A stretch of DNA of 43,078 nucleotides, taken from positions 1-43,078 of the forward strand of contig JAISGQ010000037.1 in the NCBI GenBank assembly GCA_031262985.1. Reading direction: 5' to 3'. The notes under the pieces are model-generated. The model saw only the letters and a list, made by a program, of their open reading frames with translations. It was not told the DNA's origin and made no database searches. The translations under genes were made by a program, and so were the position numbers. This stretch comes from Oscillospiraceae bacterium. Lineage in GTDB: Bacteria; Bacillota; Clostridia; Oscillospirales; Acutalibacteraceae. Below are positions 32,020 through 40,153 of this stretch, piece after piece (within the stretch, counting starts at the first letter, position 1; every line of letters starts with the position of its first letter).

Positions 32020-34581
32020 TCACTTTTGCGATATATTTTCAGCACTGCTGAATATATACTCCCCGCCGTCCATGCGGCACTCCACCGCCGCGCCCTCGGC
32101 GAACGCGCCGCCGATTATAGCCTCGGAGAGGGGATTTTCTATGCGGCTCTGGATAATCCGCTCAATGGGACGCGCCCCGTACTTGCTGTCAAACCCTTCC
32201 TTGGCGACTGAGGAGACAACCTCCTCGCTGAAACTGAGCTTGATGGACAGCTCCTCTGCTCTGCGGGCGAGCTTGCCGAGGAGTAGGCGGCTTATCTCGC
32301 TTATCTCCGCCTCCGCCAGCTTTCTGAATATGATAGTTTCATCTATGCGGTTGAGGAATTCGGGGCGAAAGTGCTTTTTCAGCTCCTCGGCGACCTTCCC
32401 GCAGCTCTCGTCATACGCAGAGCCGCCTCCTTCGCTCTCACTTAAACCGAAGCCGAGAGCCGCCTGCGCGTCGGTGAGGTACTTCGCGCCTATGTTGGAG
32501 GTCATAATAATGAGCGTGTTCTTGAAATTTACCTCCCTGCCTGTGGAGTCGGTCAGCCTGCCGTCTCCCATAATTTGCAGGAGGATGTGGAACAAGTCGG
32601 GGTGCGCCTTCTCTATCTCGTCAAACAGCACAACGGAGTAGGGGCGGCTTCTCACCTGCTCTGTCAGCCTGCCTCCTTCGTCAAAGCCGACGTATCCGGG
32701 GGGTGAGCCGATAAGCTTAGATACGGAGTGCTGCTCGGAGTACTCCGACATATCAATTTTAATAAGTGCCGATTCATCGCCGAAAACAGCCTCCGCCAAC
32801 GCCTTGCACAGCTCGGTTTTTCCTACTCCCGTAGGACCTAAGAAGATGAACGAGCCTATGGGCTTTCGAGGGTCTGAAAGCCCCGAGCGTCCGCGCCGAA
32901 TGGCATTAGCCACCGACTTCACCGCGTTCTCCTGCCCGATTACGCGCTTTTGCAGCTCCTTTTCGAGATTGAGCAGACGCTGAGATTCGCTCTCGCTCAG
33001 GCGAACGGCGGGGACGGCAGTCCACATAGCGACAATCTGCTCTATATCCTCAGGAGTAACGGACAGGCGGCAGTTGACGTGCGTGCTTTTCCACGCCTCC
33101 TTCTCAAGCTCGTATTTGTCTATCGCCAGTTCCTCGCGGTTGAGGAGGATTGCCGCGCTCTCGTAGTCCTGTTTCAGAATACACTCCTGCTTTTCCGCTT
33201 GGAGGGAGAGAACCGCGCCGTACAGCTCATTTATCTCCTCCGGCAGACGCTCCCCCGTGAGCCGCACGCGGGAGGCGGCCTCGTCAATCAAGTCTATCGC
33301 CTTGTCGGGGAGAAACCTGTCGGGGATATATCGGGAGGACAGCTTTACCGCCGCCTCCAACGCCTCGTCTGTGATGCTGATTTTGTGGTGTGCCTCGTAC
33401 CTCCCGCGTATTCCCTTGAGGATACGCAGGGCGGTCTCCTCGGATGGTTCGTCTACCGTCACCGGCTGAAACCGCCGCTCGAGTGCCGCGTCCTTTTCTA
33501 TATACTTTCGGTATTCCGCCGTAGTAGTAGCCCCGATAAGCTGTAGCTTCCCCCTCGCAAGCTGAGGCTTGAGGATGTTCGCCGCGTCTGTCGAACCCTC
33601 CGACGAGCCTGCTCCTATAAGCGAGTGAATCTCGTCGATAAAGAGGATTACAGCTCCCTCGGCGGCAGTCACCTCGTTAATTGCCGCCTTAATGCGTTCC
33701 TCAAAATCCCCCCTATACTTCGTTCCCGCAACCATTGCGGTAAGGTCAAGGGAGATTATGCTTTTGTCGAGGAGCGATTCAGGTACGTCTCCCGACACGA
33801 TTTTGAGTGCCAAGCCCTCCGCTATGGCGGTTTTTCCCACTCCCGGCTCGCCGATTAGGCAGGGGTTGTTCTTCGTTCGGCGGGAGAGGATTTGCACTAC
33901 ACGCTCTATCTCCTTCTCCCTTCCGATTACGGGGTCGAGGAGGTCTTTTCTCGCGTCCTCGGTCAAATCCCTACCGTACTGGAGCAGGGTTTTTATTTTC
34001 GGAGGAGTAGAGGTCTTGCTCTTACTCCTGCTCTCACTCCCTGACATAGCCCCGAAAACAGAGGAGAAATCAGAGGAGAGGAGCTTTTTGCCCTCTCCCT
34101 TCTCCCCCTCCCTGCCGCCTGAGCCGGAAGGAGTATCCCTCCCCACCGAAAGCAGTGCCTCAGACAGCAGTTTTGCGATGTCGCCGCCGCCCTCCTCTAT
34201 AAAGCGGCAGGCGGTGCTGTCCTTGTCATTGAGCATGGAGATGAGAAGATGCTCGGTGCTGACAAAATCACTCCCGAGGCGCATGGCGACGGGTATGGCA
34301 AGCTGAATTATCCTCTTTGCGCGGGGCGTCATGTCGTTCGGGTTGAGCAGGGAACGGATTCCCCTGCCGTGGGTGTCTGTGAGCTGACGCTCGGCGGAAG
34401 GGCGGGTTACTCCTCCCCGCTCGAGAATGTCCTTAGAGGCTGTGTTTCCTGATGAAAGAAGCCCCACAAGCACGTGCTCTGTTCCTATGAAATTGTGACC
34501 GCACTCCTGAGCAAAGGAAATGGCGCAGTTAAGAGCCTGATTCGCTTTTTCTGAAAGTCCGTCGAAATTATAAATAGCCAA
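32020..34581 (-). CDS. clpC: ATP-dependent Clp protease ATP-binding subunit ClpC
   Basis: The 853-residue AAA+ unfoldase has two N-terminal Clp_N repeats (1-145: FDGLSEKANQALNCAISFAQ, EHLLISML), AAA-1 with GEPGVGKTAIAEG (about 244) and VILFIDEIH, a short middle domain (about 400-500), and AAA-2 with GPTGVGKTELCKAL (about 582) and VVLFDEIEKAHPDLF. The C-terminal D2-small domain is intact. It unfolds proteins for ClpP in quality control and stress regulation. The start is TTG with GGGGAG 8 nt upstream, giving the usual N-terminus AIYNFDG; a further upstream GTG/ATG frame has no ribosome site. ctsR, mcsA and mcsB are not beside it, and no CtsR-type heptad repeat is seen. It is the gene directly upstream of the SLOG-SLATT operon. 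Confidence 0.96.
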   Translation of the reverse strand: MAIYNFDGLSEKANQALNCAISFAQECGHNFIGTEHVLVGLLSSGNTASKDILERGGVTRPSAERQLTDTHGRGIRSLLNPNDMTPRAKRIIQLAIPVAMRLGSDFVSTEHLLISMLNDKDSTACRFIEEGGGDIAKLLSEALLSVGRDTPSGSGGREGEKGEGKKLLSSDFSSVFGAMSGSESRSKSKTSTPPKIKTLLQYGRDLTEDARKDLLDPVIGREKEIERVVQILSRRTKNNPCLIGEPGVGKTAIAEGLALKIVSGDVPESLLDKSIISLDLTAMVAGTKYRGDFEERIKAAINEVTAAEGAVILFIDEIHSLIGAGSSEGSTDAANILKPQLARGKLQLIGATTTAEYRKYIEKDAALERRFQPVTVDEPSEETALRILKGIRGRYEAHHKISITDEALEAAVKLSSRYIPDRFLPDKAIDLIDEAASRVRLTGERLPEEINELYGAVLSLQAEKQECILKQDYESAAILLNREELAIDKYELEKEAWKSTHVNCRLSVTPEDIEQIVAMWTAVPAVRLSESESQRLLNLEKELQKRVIGQENAVKSVANAIRRGRSGLSDPRKPIGSFIFLGPTGVGKTELCKALAEAVFGDESALIKIDMSEYSEQHSVSKLIGSPPGYVGFDEGGRLTEQVRSRPYSVVLFDEIEKAHPDLFHILLQIMGDGRLTDSTGREVNFKNTLIIMTSNIGAKYLTDAQAALGFGLSESEGGGSAYDESCGKVAEELKKHFRPEFLNRIDETIIFRKLAEAEISEISRLLLGKLARRAEELSIKLSFSEEVVSSVAKEGFDSKYGARPIERIIQSRIENPLSEAIIGGAFAEGAAVECRMDGGEYIFSSAENISQK

Positions 34582-34612
34582 AATCGCAACTCCCCTATAC
34601 CTATATATCAGT

Positions 34613-34641
34613 GTTCTAATGTATATGATTGGCAAGTGTAA
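34613..34641 (-). promoter_or_regulatory. Possible clpC promoter
   Basis: On the minus strand: TTACAC, 17-nt spacer, TAGAAC, about 30 bp before the TTG start. Weak match. Confidence 0.4.
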
Positions 34642-34736
34642 ATAATCTAATACACAGGGGAAGGAATTAGATGTGAAATAGTGTTAGGTCCGCTTGTTGA
34701 AATTTTAGATAAAATTAACAATTTGGAAATTTACAC

Positions 34737-34764
34737 TTGAAATTTGTGAATATTATGCTACAAT
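34737..34764 (+). promoter_or_regulatory. Promoter of the AT-rich two-gene islet
   Basis: TTGAAA, 16-nt spacer, extended -10 TGCTACAAT, ending 37 bp before the first start codon. Confidence 0.65.
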
Positions 34765-34801
34765 CTCATTATCAATACGCTTGCTTAGGAGGCTGAAAAT
34801 T

Positions 34802-35248
34802 TTGAAAGAACTAACAGAAAATAACACAACTATACCATTAAGTATAAATAAAATAAATGAAGTATTATCTGAAGCGGTATTGAATAAAGCGCGTGATTAC
34901 ATATATAAATATGAAACCGAAACAGATGCAATTTTATTCCATGAAGGTCTTTTAGCAATTAAACAAATGTGCCAACAGGTTGCAAATCTCAATTTAAGCA
35001 GCACAAAATTTAATGATTCATATATAACAAGCTATGAATCTGTGCATATAAAAAAAGCATTGCAAAGACGTATTGTTGATGTGAATAAGATAGTATTACA
35101 AGCTCGCGGACGAAGACCTCGACCAACACTTTCGGATGACGACAAAAAAGTAATATCTGATATAGAACGTAAACTCGAAAATATTTTTGGCGCAACAAAG
35201 GATCTTTCATTAACTGATATTGTTTCGTTCCTGTTGGAAGTAAAATAA
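34802..35248 (+). CDS. Hypothetical soluble protein of AT-rich islet
   Basis: The 148-residue protein is not recognised. It is mostly helical by composition, without membrane segment or signal peptide. A basic patch RRIVDVNKIVLQARGRRPRP sits in the middle, followed by TLSDDDKKVISDIERKLENI, which may be a coiled coil. The start is TTG, 9 nt after AGGAGG; no ATG is available in frame. Codon use is strongly AT-biased (many AAA, ATA, TTA) compared with neighbours on both sides, suggesting recent transfer. It is followed after 37 bp by a membrane protein gene and shares its promoter. Confidence 0.7.
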   Translation: MKELTENNTTIPLSINKINEVLSEAVLNKARDYIYKYETETDAILFHEGLLAIKQMCQQVANLNLSSTKFNDSYITSYESVHIKKALQRRIVDVNKIVLQARGRRPRPTLSDDDKKVISDIERKLENIFGATKDLSLTDIVSFLLEVK

Positions 35249-35285
35249 TATTGAGCTATCATATTTTTAGATAAGGGGGATTAAT

Positions 35286-35831
35286 ATGGACAAAGAAGCT
35301 TTATTGGGTCATTTGAGCAATGTTTTGTATACAGTAATTTATCTTGTAGTTTCCGCCGGATTTATTTTTTTGATTATGTGGCTGTATGTTAGATTAAAAA
35401 AATGGTATAAAAGAGCGACTATCGCAAAACAACCAATCGATTTAAAAACCGAAATTGAATATATAGAGAAAAAGAAAAAGGAACTCAACTTTTTGCAACG
35501 ACTTGAATTATCACAAACAGGTAGAGTGTATTTCACATACAGTATCAAATACGGTTTTTTATTTATTGTTTCATTGTTGGTCGTTGGTATCATATTTCTT
35601 TTGATTGGTTATTTTTTAGCACCGCTATTTTCTGAAAATGCTTTATCAATATTTTTTATAGTAGATTTCTCATTGGGTGCAATCATATTCTTTTTCCTGT
35701 GTTGTTATAATTGGGATGAACTTGTAGAGCACGCTAGATTATTTCCTTTCCTTTTTAGCATTTTATGCTTCATAATATTTGTGTCGTTGGTAATAGTACA
35801 TGCAATTATCCTTTTTTCTGAAAGAATTTGA
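35286..35831 (+). CDS. Hypothetical four-span membrane protein of AT-rich islet
   Basis: The 181-residue protein has about four membrane segments (about 12-32, 86-108, 118-138, 155-176). A basic cytoplasmic loop lies between the first two (RLKKWYKRATIAKQ, EKKKKELNFLQRLELSQTGR). There is no signal peptide or known motif. ATG with AAGGGGG upstream. Base composition is AT-rich like its partner gene. A soluble plus membrane protein pair is a common pattern in small defence or toxin-immunity modules, but nothing in the sequence fixes a function. Confidence 0.7.
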   Translation: MDKEALLGHLSNVLYTVIYLVVSAGFIFLIMWLYVRLKKWYKRATIAKQPIDLKTEIEYIEKKKKELNFLQRLELSQTGRVYFTYSIKYGFLFIVSLLVVGIIFLLIGYFLAPLFSENALSIFFIVDFSLGAIIFFFLCCYNWDELVEHARLFPFLFSILCFIIFVSLVIVHAIILFSERI

Positions 35832-35871
35832 AGCCGTAGCTTACGTTCAATCACACGATTCCTTCCACCCC

Positions 35872-35915
35872 TCCCCGCGCAAAGCCTGCCTCAACGGCAG
35901 ATTTTTGCGCGGGGA
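35872..35915 (+). terminator. Terminator of the AT-rich islet
   Basis: A 12-bp stem TCCCCGCGCAAA / TTTGCGCGGGGA with an inner CTGCC-tcaac-GGCAG stem, followed by TTATTGTTG, about 40 bp after the membrane protein stop. Confidence 0.6.
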
Positions 35916-36159
35916 TTATTGTTGCATCTCCCCTCCCCCTGCCGACAGGAGGAGAAATAGCTGTAGCTTCGTCACACTTTCCCTCCTCCTCCCATAGAAT
36001 GATATCAGAATGAGCGGCAGCAGGTACGGCACACATACTACGGCACTCTCGCTGTATCAGAAAACTCCTCACCTGCGCTAAGGGGGATTTTCTCCCTCAC
36101 ACAAATTGCTCATTCGACATACTATGTTATTGAAGTTGAGAAAAAGGAGGAAAAATATT
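35916..36159. other. Gap upstream of the cysteine-rich peptide gene
   Basis: A minus-strand frame here (35851-36072) crosses the terminator hairpin and looks spurious. No clear promoter for the following small gene is visible; sporulation sigma factors would give hexamers that are hard to spot by eye. Confidence 0.4.
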
Positions 36160-36282
36160 ATGTGTAACATCTTCGGCAACAATTCCTGCACATGGATTGT
36201 CATTGCTCTTGCTGTAGTATGCCTTTGCTGCATGAACAACGGCGTACTTGGTGATGCGGATGATGATTGCTGCTGCCGCTAA
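36160..36282 (+). CDS. Small cysteine-rich membrane peptide (40 residues)
   Basis: ATG with AAGGAGG about 8 nt upstream. The peptide begins MCNIFGNNSCTW, has a hydrophobic span IVIALAVVCLCCM (13-25), then NNGVLGDADDD and ends CCCR. Eight of 40 residues are cysteine. Small single-span peptides of this kind, including Gly- or Cys-rich ones, are common near sporulation genes in Firmicutes, and sigK lies 4 kb away, but no family is assigned. A Rho-independent terminator 130 bp downstream supports a real transcript. Cys clusters could bind metal or form disulfides in a coat layer. Confidence 0.6.
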   Translation: MCNIFGNNSCTWIVIALAVVCLCCMNNGVLGDADDDCCCR

Positions 36283-36411
36283 ACGGTAGGTAGGTCATTA
36301 CCTGACGGTGCAGTAATGCTTAATTAATGCGTAATGCGTCATTAACGCACAGGGCAATCCTCTCGTAAGAGGAGGACACCACCCTACTGCACCCCCTCTG
36401 ATTGATAATTT

Positions 36412-36447
36412 GTACCCCCTGCCGGAAGTTTCTCCGACAGGGGGTAC
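36412..36447 (+). terminator. Terminator downstream of the cysteine-rich peptide
   Basis: A 10-bp perfect outer stem GTACCCCCTG / CAGGGGGTAC with inner CGGA..TCCG, followed by GATTGTTTTTG. Confidence 0.8.
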
Positions 36448-36493
36448 GATTGTTTTTGGGGAGATATGTATGGGGGCGGCGGTCGCGGGAGGG

Positions 36494-36589
36494 AATATTC
36501 ATTTGCGGGGGGAGTATTCATTCGCGTGGAAAATATTTGTTCGCGGAGGGGTACTCGTTTGCGGGGAAAGTATTCATTCGCGGGAAGAG
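36494..36589. repeat. Degenerate tandem array, about five units of 19 bp
   Basis: Unit consensus roughly (A)GTATTCATTCGCGGGGAA; TATTC-like anchors begin at 36496, 36515, 36534, 36552 and 36571. The period is not a multiple of three, so a coding repeat is unlikely. Confidence 0.65.
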
Positions 36590-36631
36590 AGGTAATAAGC
36601 AGGGAATGCAAGGCAATCTGCGAAGGGATGC

Positions 36632-36845
36632 CCTATAGGTCGCACGACGACCTATACAGGGGAACCCCCGACGAGGGTTCCCCTGCGGAAAAAATGTCCT
36701 TAGGGACATTTTTTCCTACCCCCTCCTGCGTTTTTGAACGATTAGAGAGTTTCGCTCTCTGCGGAGAGCGAGTCAGGGCTCTGCCCTAACAACCCGCAAG
36801 CCTTTGCAAAGGCTTGACCTAAACTCTAACTCTTTGGCAACAAAT
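36632..36845. repeat. Six-hairpin repeat (SHR) copy 3, inverted
   Basis: Opposite orientation to copies 1 and 2. The same six stems occur in reverse order: AGGTCG-cacga-CGACCT; a GGGGAACCC / GGGTTCCCC stem; GGAAAAAATGTCC / GGACATTTTTTCC; CGCTCTC / GAGAGCG; a GGGC / GCCC stem; AAGCCTTT-gc-AAAGGCTT. It ends just beyond the stop of the FAD-dependent protein gene. Confidence 0.85.
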
Positions 36846-36857
36846 TGTAGTTTCAAG

Positions 36858-38483
36858 CTAATTTGCCGATAGCAAAGCTCCCGCGCATTTTATGCCGTCC
36901 ACTGCGGAGGACATAATCCCGCCCGCGTAGCCCGCGCCCTCCCCGCACGGATAAATCCCGCGAACAGAGGACTGCATCGTGCCGTCTCGCAGGATACGCA
37001 CAGGTGAACTGCTCCTCGTTTCGGGTGCGGTGAGAAGTGCGTCGGGGGAGGAGAAAAATTTGAGCCTCCGTGACAGCTCGGGCAGTGCCTCCCGCATGGA
37101 GCGTACCACATAATCGGGCAGACAGCACGAGATTTCCCCGAACGTAACCGCAGGCGCGTAGCTCGGAGTAACAGAGCGTGCCGCCGTACTCGGTCTGTCC
37201 GCGAGGAAGTCGGAGACAAGCTGGCAGGGCGCGTTGTAGCTGCCCGAATAGCCGTATGCCGCGCTTTCGGCGGCGCGTTGCAGTTCTACTCCGGCAAGCG
37301 GGTGGGAGGAGGGAAAATCGGAGGGGTTTACTCCCACAAGCAACGCGCTGTTTGAGTTCCTTTCATCCCGCGCGTAGTTGCTCATGCCGTTCGTGACCAC
37401 TCCTCCGCGTTCGCTTGCGGCAGGAACGACAAACCCGCCCGGACACATACAGAAGGTATACACGCCCCTCCCAGAAGGAAGCTTCACCGACGCCTTGTAG
37501 TCGGCGGCTTGGAGTGCCTTGTGTCCGGCGAACGCACCGTACTGCGCGGCGTCTACCTCCTCTCTGAGGTGTTCGATACGCGCACCCATGGAGAAGGCTT
37601 TCTGCTCCATGGCAAGCCCGCTATGGTAGAGCATCTCGAAGGTGTCACGCGCCGAGTGACCTGTGGCAAGGATGAGACTGCCGCACTCTAACTCGCGGCT
37701 GATTCCGTTTCTCTCGATTATTACGCTGTGAAGCCGCCCGTTTTTCACCTCTATGCCGCACAGCTTTGTTTTAAAGAGATACTCTCCTCCCAGCGACTCA
37801 ATTTTCTTCCTTATGCTTATCAGCACTCCCTTGAGTACGTCCGTGCCTATATGCGGCTTTCCGTCGTAGAGTATTTCTGCACACGCGCCGTGCCGCACAA
37901 ACTCCTCGAGAACCTTGTGTATATACTCGTTTTTTATGCCTGTATTCAGCTTCCCGTCGGAGAACGTACCCGCGCCTCCCTCGCCGAACTGTATGTTGCT
38001 CTCCGTGTCGAGTTCACCGCCGCCGAAAAAGCTCTGAACCTTTTCGGTACGCGCCGTCACGTCCTCCCCACGCTCTAAAATAATGGGACGAGTTCCGTTC
38101 TCCGCGAGAATGAGAGCGGCGAACAGACCTGCCGGACCGCTCCCGCACACAACAGGGCGGCAGGAGAGAGGGGTGCGGGGAAAACTCAGCGCGGGGGACG
38201 GGTTAGAGGGGGAGGCAGATGAGAGCGACGAGGGCTTCTCCTCCTCAATTGACGCCTTGCTCCCCCTGTAGCGCGACATTGTGCCGCTCTCGTCTCTGAG
38301 CTTGCAGGAGAGCTTGTAGGTGATTTTTATGTCCTCCCTCTTACGCGCGTCAATAGAGCGTTTTATTATAGTCAGGCTCAGTATATCGCTCGATTTTATT
38401 GACAGCTCCCGCGCGGCGGCGAGGAGCAGTTTCTCCCTGCTGTCGTTGTCGGGAGAGAGGCTTATTTGGCTGACAGTTATCAT
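36858..38483 (-). CDS. FAD-dependent oxidoreductase (COG2509-like)
   Basis: The 541-residue protein has an N-terminal basic ferredoxin-like or RNA-binding-like region (1-95), then an FAD-binding Rossmann motif CGSGPAGLFAALILAENG with IILERGEDV at about 110-140. A conserved GGGELDTESNIQFGEGGAGTF block is typical of uncharacterised FAD-dependent dehydrogenases, and a C-terminal GEGAGYAGGIMSSAVDGIK block closes the FAD site. The substrate is unknown. ATG follows GTGCGGAA. It lies 26 bp downstream of the BaiN-like gene on the same strand, so two flavoproteins are probably co-transcribed. Confidence 0.88.
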   Translation of the reverse strand: MITVSQISLSPDNDSREKLLLAAARELSIKSSDILSLTIIKRSIDARKREDIKITYKLSCKLRDESGTMSRYRGSKASIEEEKPSSLSSASPSNPSPALSFPRTPLSCRPVVCGSGPAGLFAALILAENGTRPIILERGEDVTARTEKVQSFFGGGELDTESNIQFGEGGAGTFSDGKLNTGIKNEYIHKVLEEFVRHGACAEILYDGKPHIGTDVLKGVLISIRKKIESLGGEYLFKTKLCGIEVKNGRLHSVIIERNGISRELECGSLILATGHSARDTFEMLYHSGLAMEQKAFSMGARIEHLREEVDAAQYGAFAGHKALQAADYKASVKLPSGRGVYTFCMCPGGFVVPAASERGGVVTNGMSNYARDERNSNSALLVGVNPSDFPSSHPLAGVELQRAAESAAYGYSGSYNAPCQLVSDFLADRPSTAARSVTPSYAPAVTFGEISCCLPDYVVRSMREALPELSRRLKFFSSPDALLTAPETRSSSPVRILRDGTMQSSVRGIYPCGEGAGYAGGIMSSAVDGIKCAGALLSAN

Positions 38484-38509
38484 TTAAATTCCGCACTTTC
38501 CTAAATTTA

Positions 38510-39757
38510 TTAAACCGCGCTTTTACCCGCAAGCAGTCCCGACGTCCACGCCCAGTGGAGGTTGTAGCCGCCGCACGGTCCGTCTATATCGAGCGTCTCA
38601 CCTGCCGCGAAAATCCCCCTGCACAGCTTCGATTCGAGTGTGCTGCCGGAGAAGTTCTCGATAGACGCGCCGCCGGACATGACCTGAGCGTTCTTGAAAT
38701 CCGCCTTTCCCGTGATGTTAAAGCTCCAGTCGGAGATGGAGGCGGCGAGCCGCTTTATCTCCTCCTCAGACAGAGCGGAGCAGGGGCGGTCGAGTTTTTC
38801 GATTTTCGAGTACCTCAGGAGGCACACTCCCACGCTCTTTTTGAAAAGCGGAGAGAGAAAATCCTCCAGCGGCATATGCGGGATAGTCCGCACACGCTTC
38901 GTGAGGAACTGGAACACCGCGAAGTCGCTCCGTTCGGGCATGAGGTTGAGACTTATTCGGTAGGGCTTCCCCTCCCCCTCCTCGCGGACGAATCGGGAGA
39001 GCTGAAAAACCGCTATGCCTGAGAGGGTGCGGTCGGTAAACTGCACCTCGCCTATCTCCTCGGCGACAAACGCACCGCCGCACAGAAGTGCCGCCTTGCA
39101 CTTGACACGCACTCCGCCGAGCGATTTGATGTTCGGAAAATCGGTGCACAGCTGCACCAGCGAAGGCGACATAGGCGTGACGGCGTGTCCCAGCTCGGAA
39201 AGGAGCTGTACTCCACTGTCCGTTCCTCCGAGGGAAGGCGCGGCGGCACCTCCGCAGGCGACTATCACCTTGTCGCTCAAGATTGAATGTGTGTGGGAGA
39301 AAAGCTCCCAGCCCTCGCCGTTTTGCGATATTTTCGTTATCTTAGTGCCGAGGAGGACTACTACTCCCAGCCGCGCAAGCTCCAGCTTGAGCATATCGTT
39401 TACAGCCGCCGCCTGTTCGCCCAGCGGATAGAGAAGCCCGCCTTTCTCCTCCTTCAAGACAATTCCCAGGGAGTCGAAAAACTCCGTCAGGCAGTCGGGA
39501 GGTACGGCAGAAAACACGCTCTTGACGAACCTAAGCTTGTGGAAATCGTGTGAGTACTCCGACGGGTCGGCACTGCTGTTGGAGATGTTGCACCTGCCGT
39601 TGCCTGTGGCGAGCAGCTTTCTCCCCAGCTTTTCGTTTTTCTCAATAAGGACGACATTTTCGCCGCCTACTGCACGCGCCGCCGATATAGCGGCAGTCAT
39701 TCCCGCCGCGCCGCCTCCTATTACTGCCGCCTTGTATGTGCGGTTTTGCCGCTCCAT
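38510..39757 (-). CDS. HI0933/BaiN-family flavoprotein
   Basis: The 415-residue protein begins with the dinucleotide-binding motif VIGGGAAGMTAAISAARAVG and has the family hallmark KLGRKLLATGNGRCNISN, with VIVACGGAAAPSLGGTDSG and a closing GPCGGYNLHWAWTSGLLAG. Members are NAD(P)/FAD-dependent reductases; the clostridial BaiN enzyme acts in bile-acid dehydroxylation, but most relatives have unknown substrates and no bai operon is present. ATG with AAGGA 8 nt upstream. First gene of the flavoprotein pair. Confidence 0.92.
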   Translation of the reverse strand: MERQNRTYKAAVIGGGAAGMTAAISAARAVGGENVVLIEKNEKLGRKLLATGNGRCNISNSSADPSEYSHDFHKLRFVKSVFSAVPPDCLTEFFDSLGIVLKEEKGGLLYPLGEQAAAVNDMLKLELARLGVVVLLGTKITKISQNGEGWELFSHTHSILSDKVIVACGGAAAPSLGGTDSGVQLLSELGHAVTPMSPSLVQLCTDFPNIKSLGGVRVKCKAALLCGGAFVAEEIGEVQFTDRTLSGIAVFQLSRFVREEGEGKPYRISLNLMPERSDFAVFQFLTKRVRTIPHMPLEDFLSPLFKKSVGVCLLRYSKIEKLDRPCSALSEEEIKRLAASISDWSFNITGKADFKNAQVMSGGASIENFSGSTLESKLCRGIFAAGETLDIDGPCGGYNLHWAWTSGLLAGKSAV

Positions 39758-39875
39758 GTAATCATTCCTTTGTGTATTACTCCGAATTTAGGGCAAGGAG
39801 GAGTAATGAAAATTTTGAGGAAATCTGCCGAGCCTCTGCGAATATAATATAACAATAAGGCTAATTGGTCAACTA

Positions 39876-40137
39876 ATACTGCTCCGCGTTTAAAAGCATT
39901 GTTAGATTTGCGAGGATTTTTTTCGTCTGATACTAACTCTCGATTAAAAACGGTGCAAAAATCAAGGAAAAAGCTCTGACATATGTGGTTTTTCCGCAGA
40001 TTTTTGCCTACCGTTTTATGAGAGATTAGGATGTCATGGCGGACGACGCAGGCTTGCCGGCGCAAGTCAAGAAGGACAACGAAGTCAGGCGGGAAAAAGA
40101 CCGCAAAGATACAATGGTTTTAAACGTGGAGCAGTAT
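39876..40137. repeat. Long inverted repeat (LIR) copy 3, interrupted
   Basis: Outer arms ATACTGCTCCGCGTTTAAAA and TTTTAAACGTGGAGCAGTAT pair with one G-T. The core from GGCGGACGACGCAGGCTTGC onward is nearly identical to copy 2. About 105 bp of MITE-like sequence splits it between TTCGTCTGA and GGCGGACGA. It ends 3 nt before the sigK ribosome site. Confidence 0.85.
39931..40034. repeat. MITE-like element copy 2, nested in LIR
   Basis: TAACTCTCGATTAAAAACGG then TGCAAAAATC at the left end and GATTTTTGCCTACCGTTTTA then TGAGAGATTA at the right end form imperfect terminal inverted repeats. Comparison with uninterrupted LIR copy 2 places it between TCTGA and CAnGGCGG. Confidence 0.7.
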
Positions 40138-40153
40138 AATGGAGGTGCGGTAA

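Noticed and set aside
32020-34781. CtsR-type operator near clpC
   Set aside because: No tandem heptad repeat of the GGTCAAA type was seen upstream of the TTG start.
35851-36072. A 73-codon minus-strand frame
   Set aside because: It crosses a terminator hairpin, has no ribosome site or motif, and its composition looks like non-coding repeat sequence.
39806-39847. A 13-residue plus-strand ORF behind AAGGAGGAG
   Set aside because: The purine run is part of an ATTACTCC..GGAGTAAT inverted repeat upstream of the BaiN-like gene; no promoter or conserved feature supports translation.
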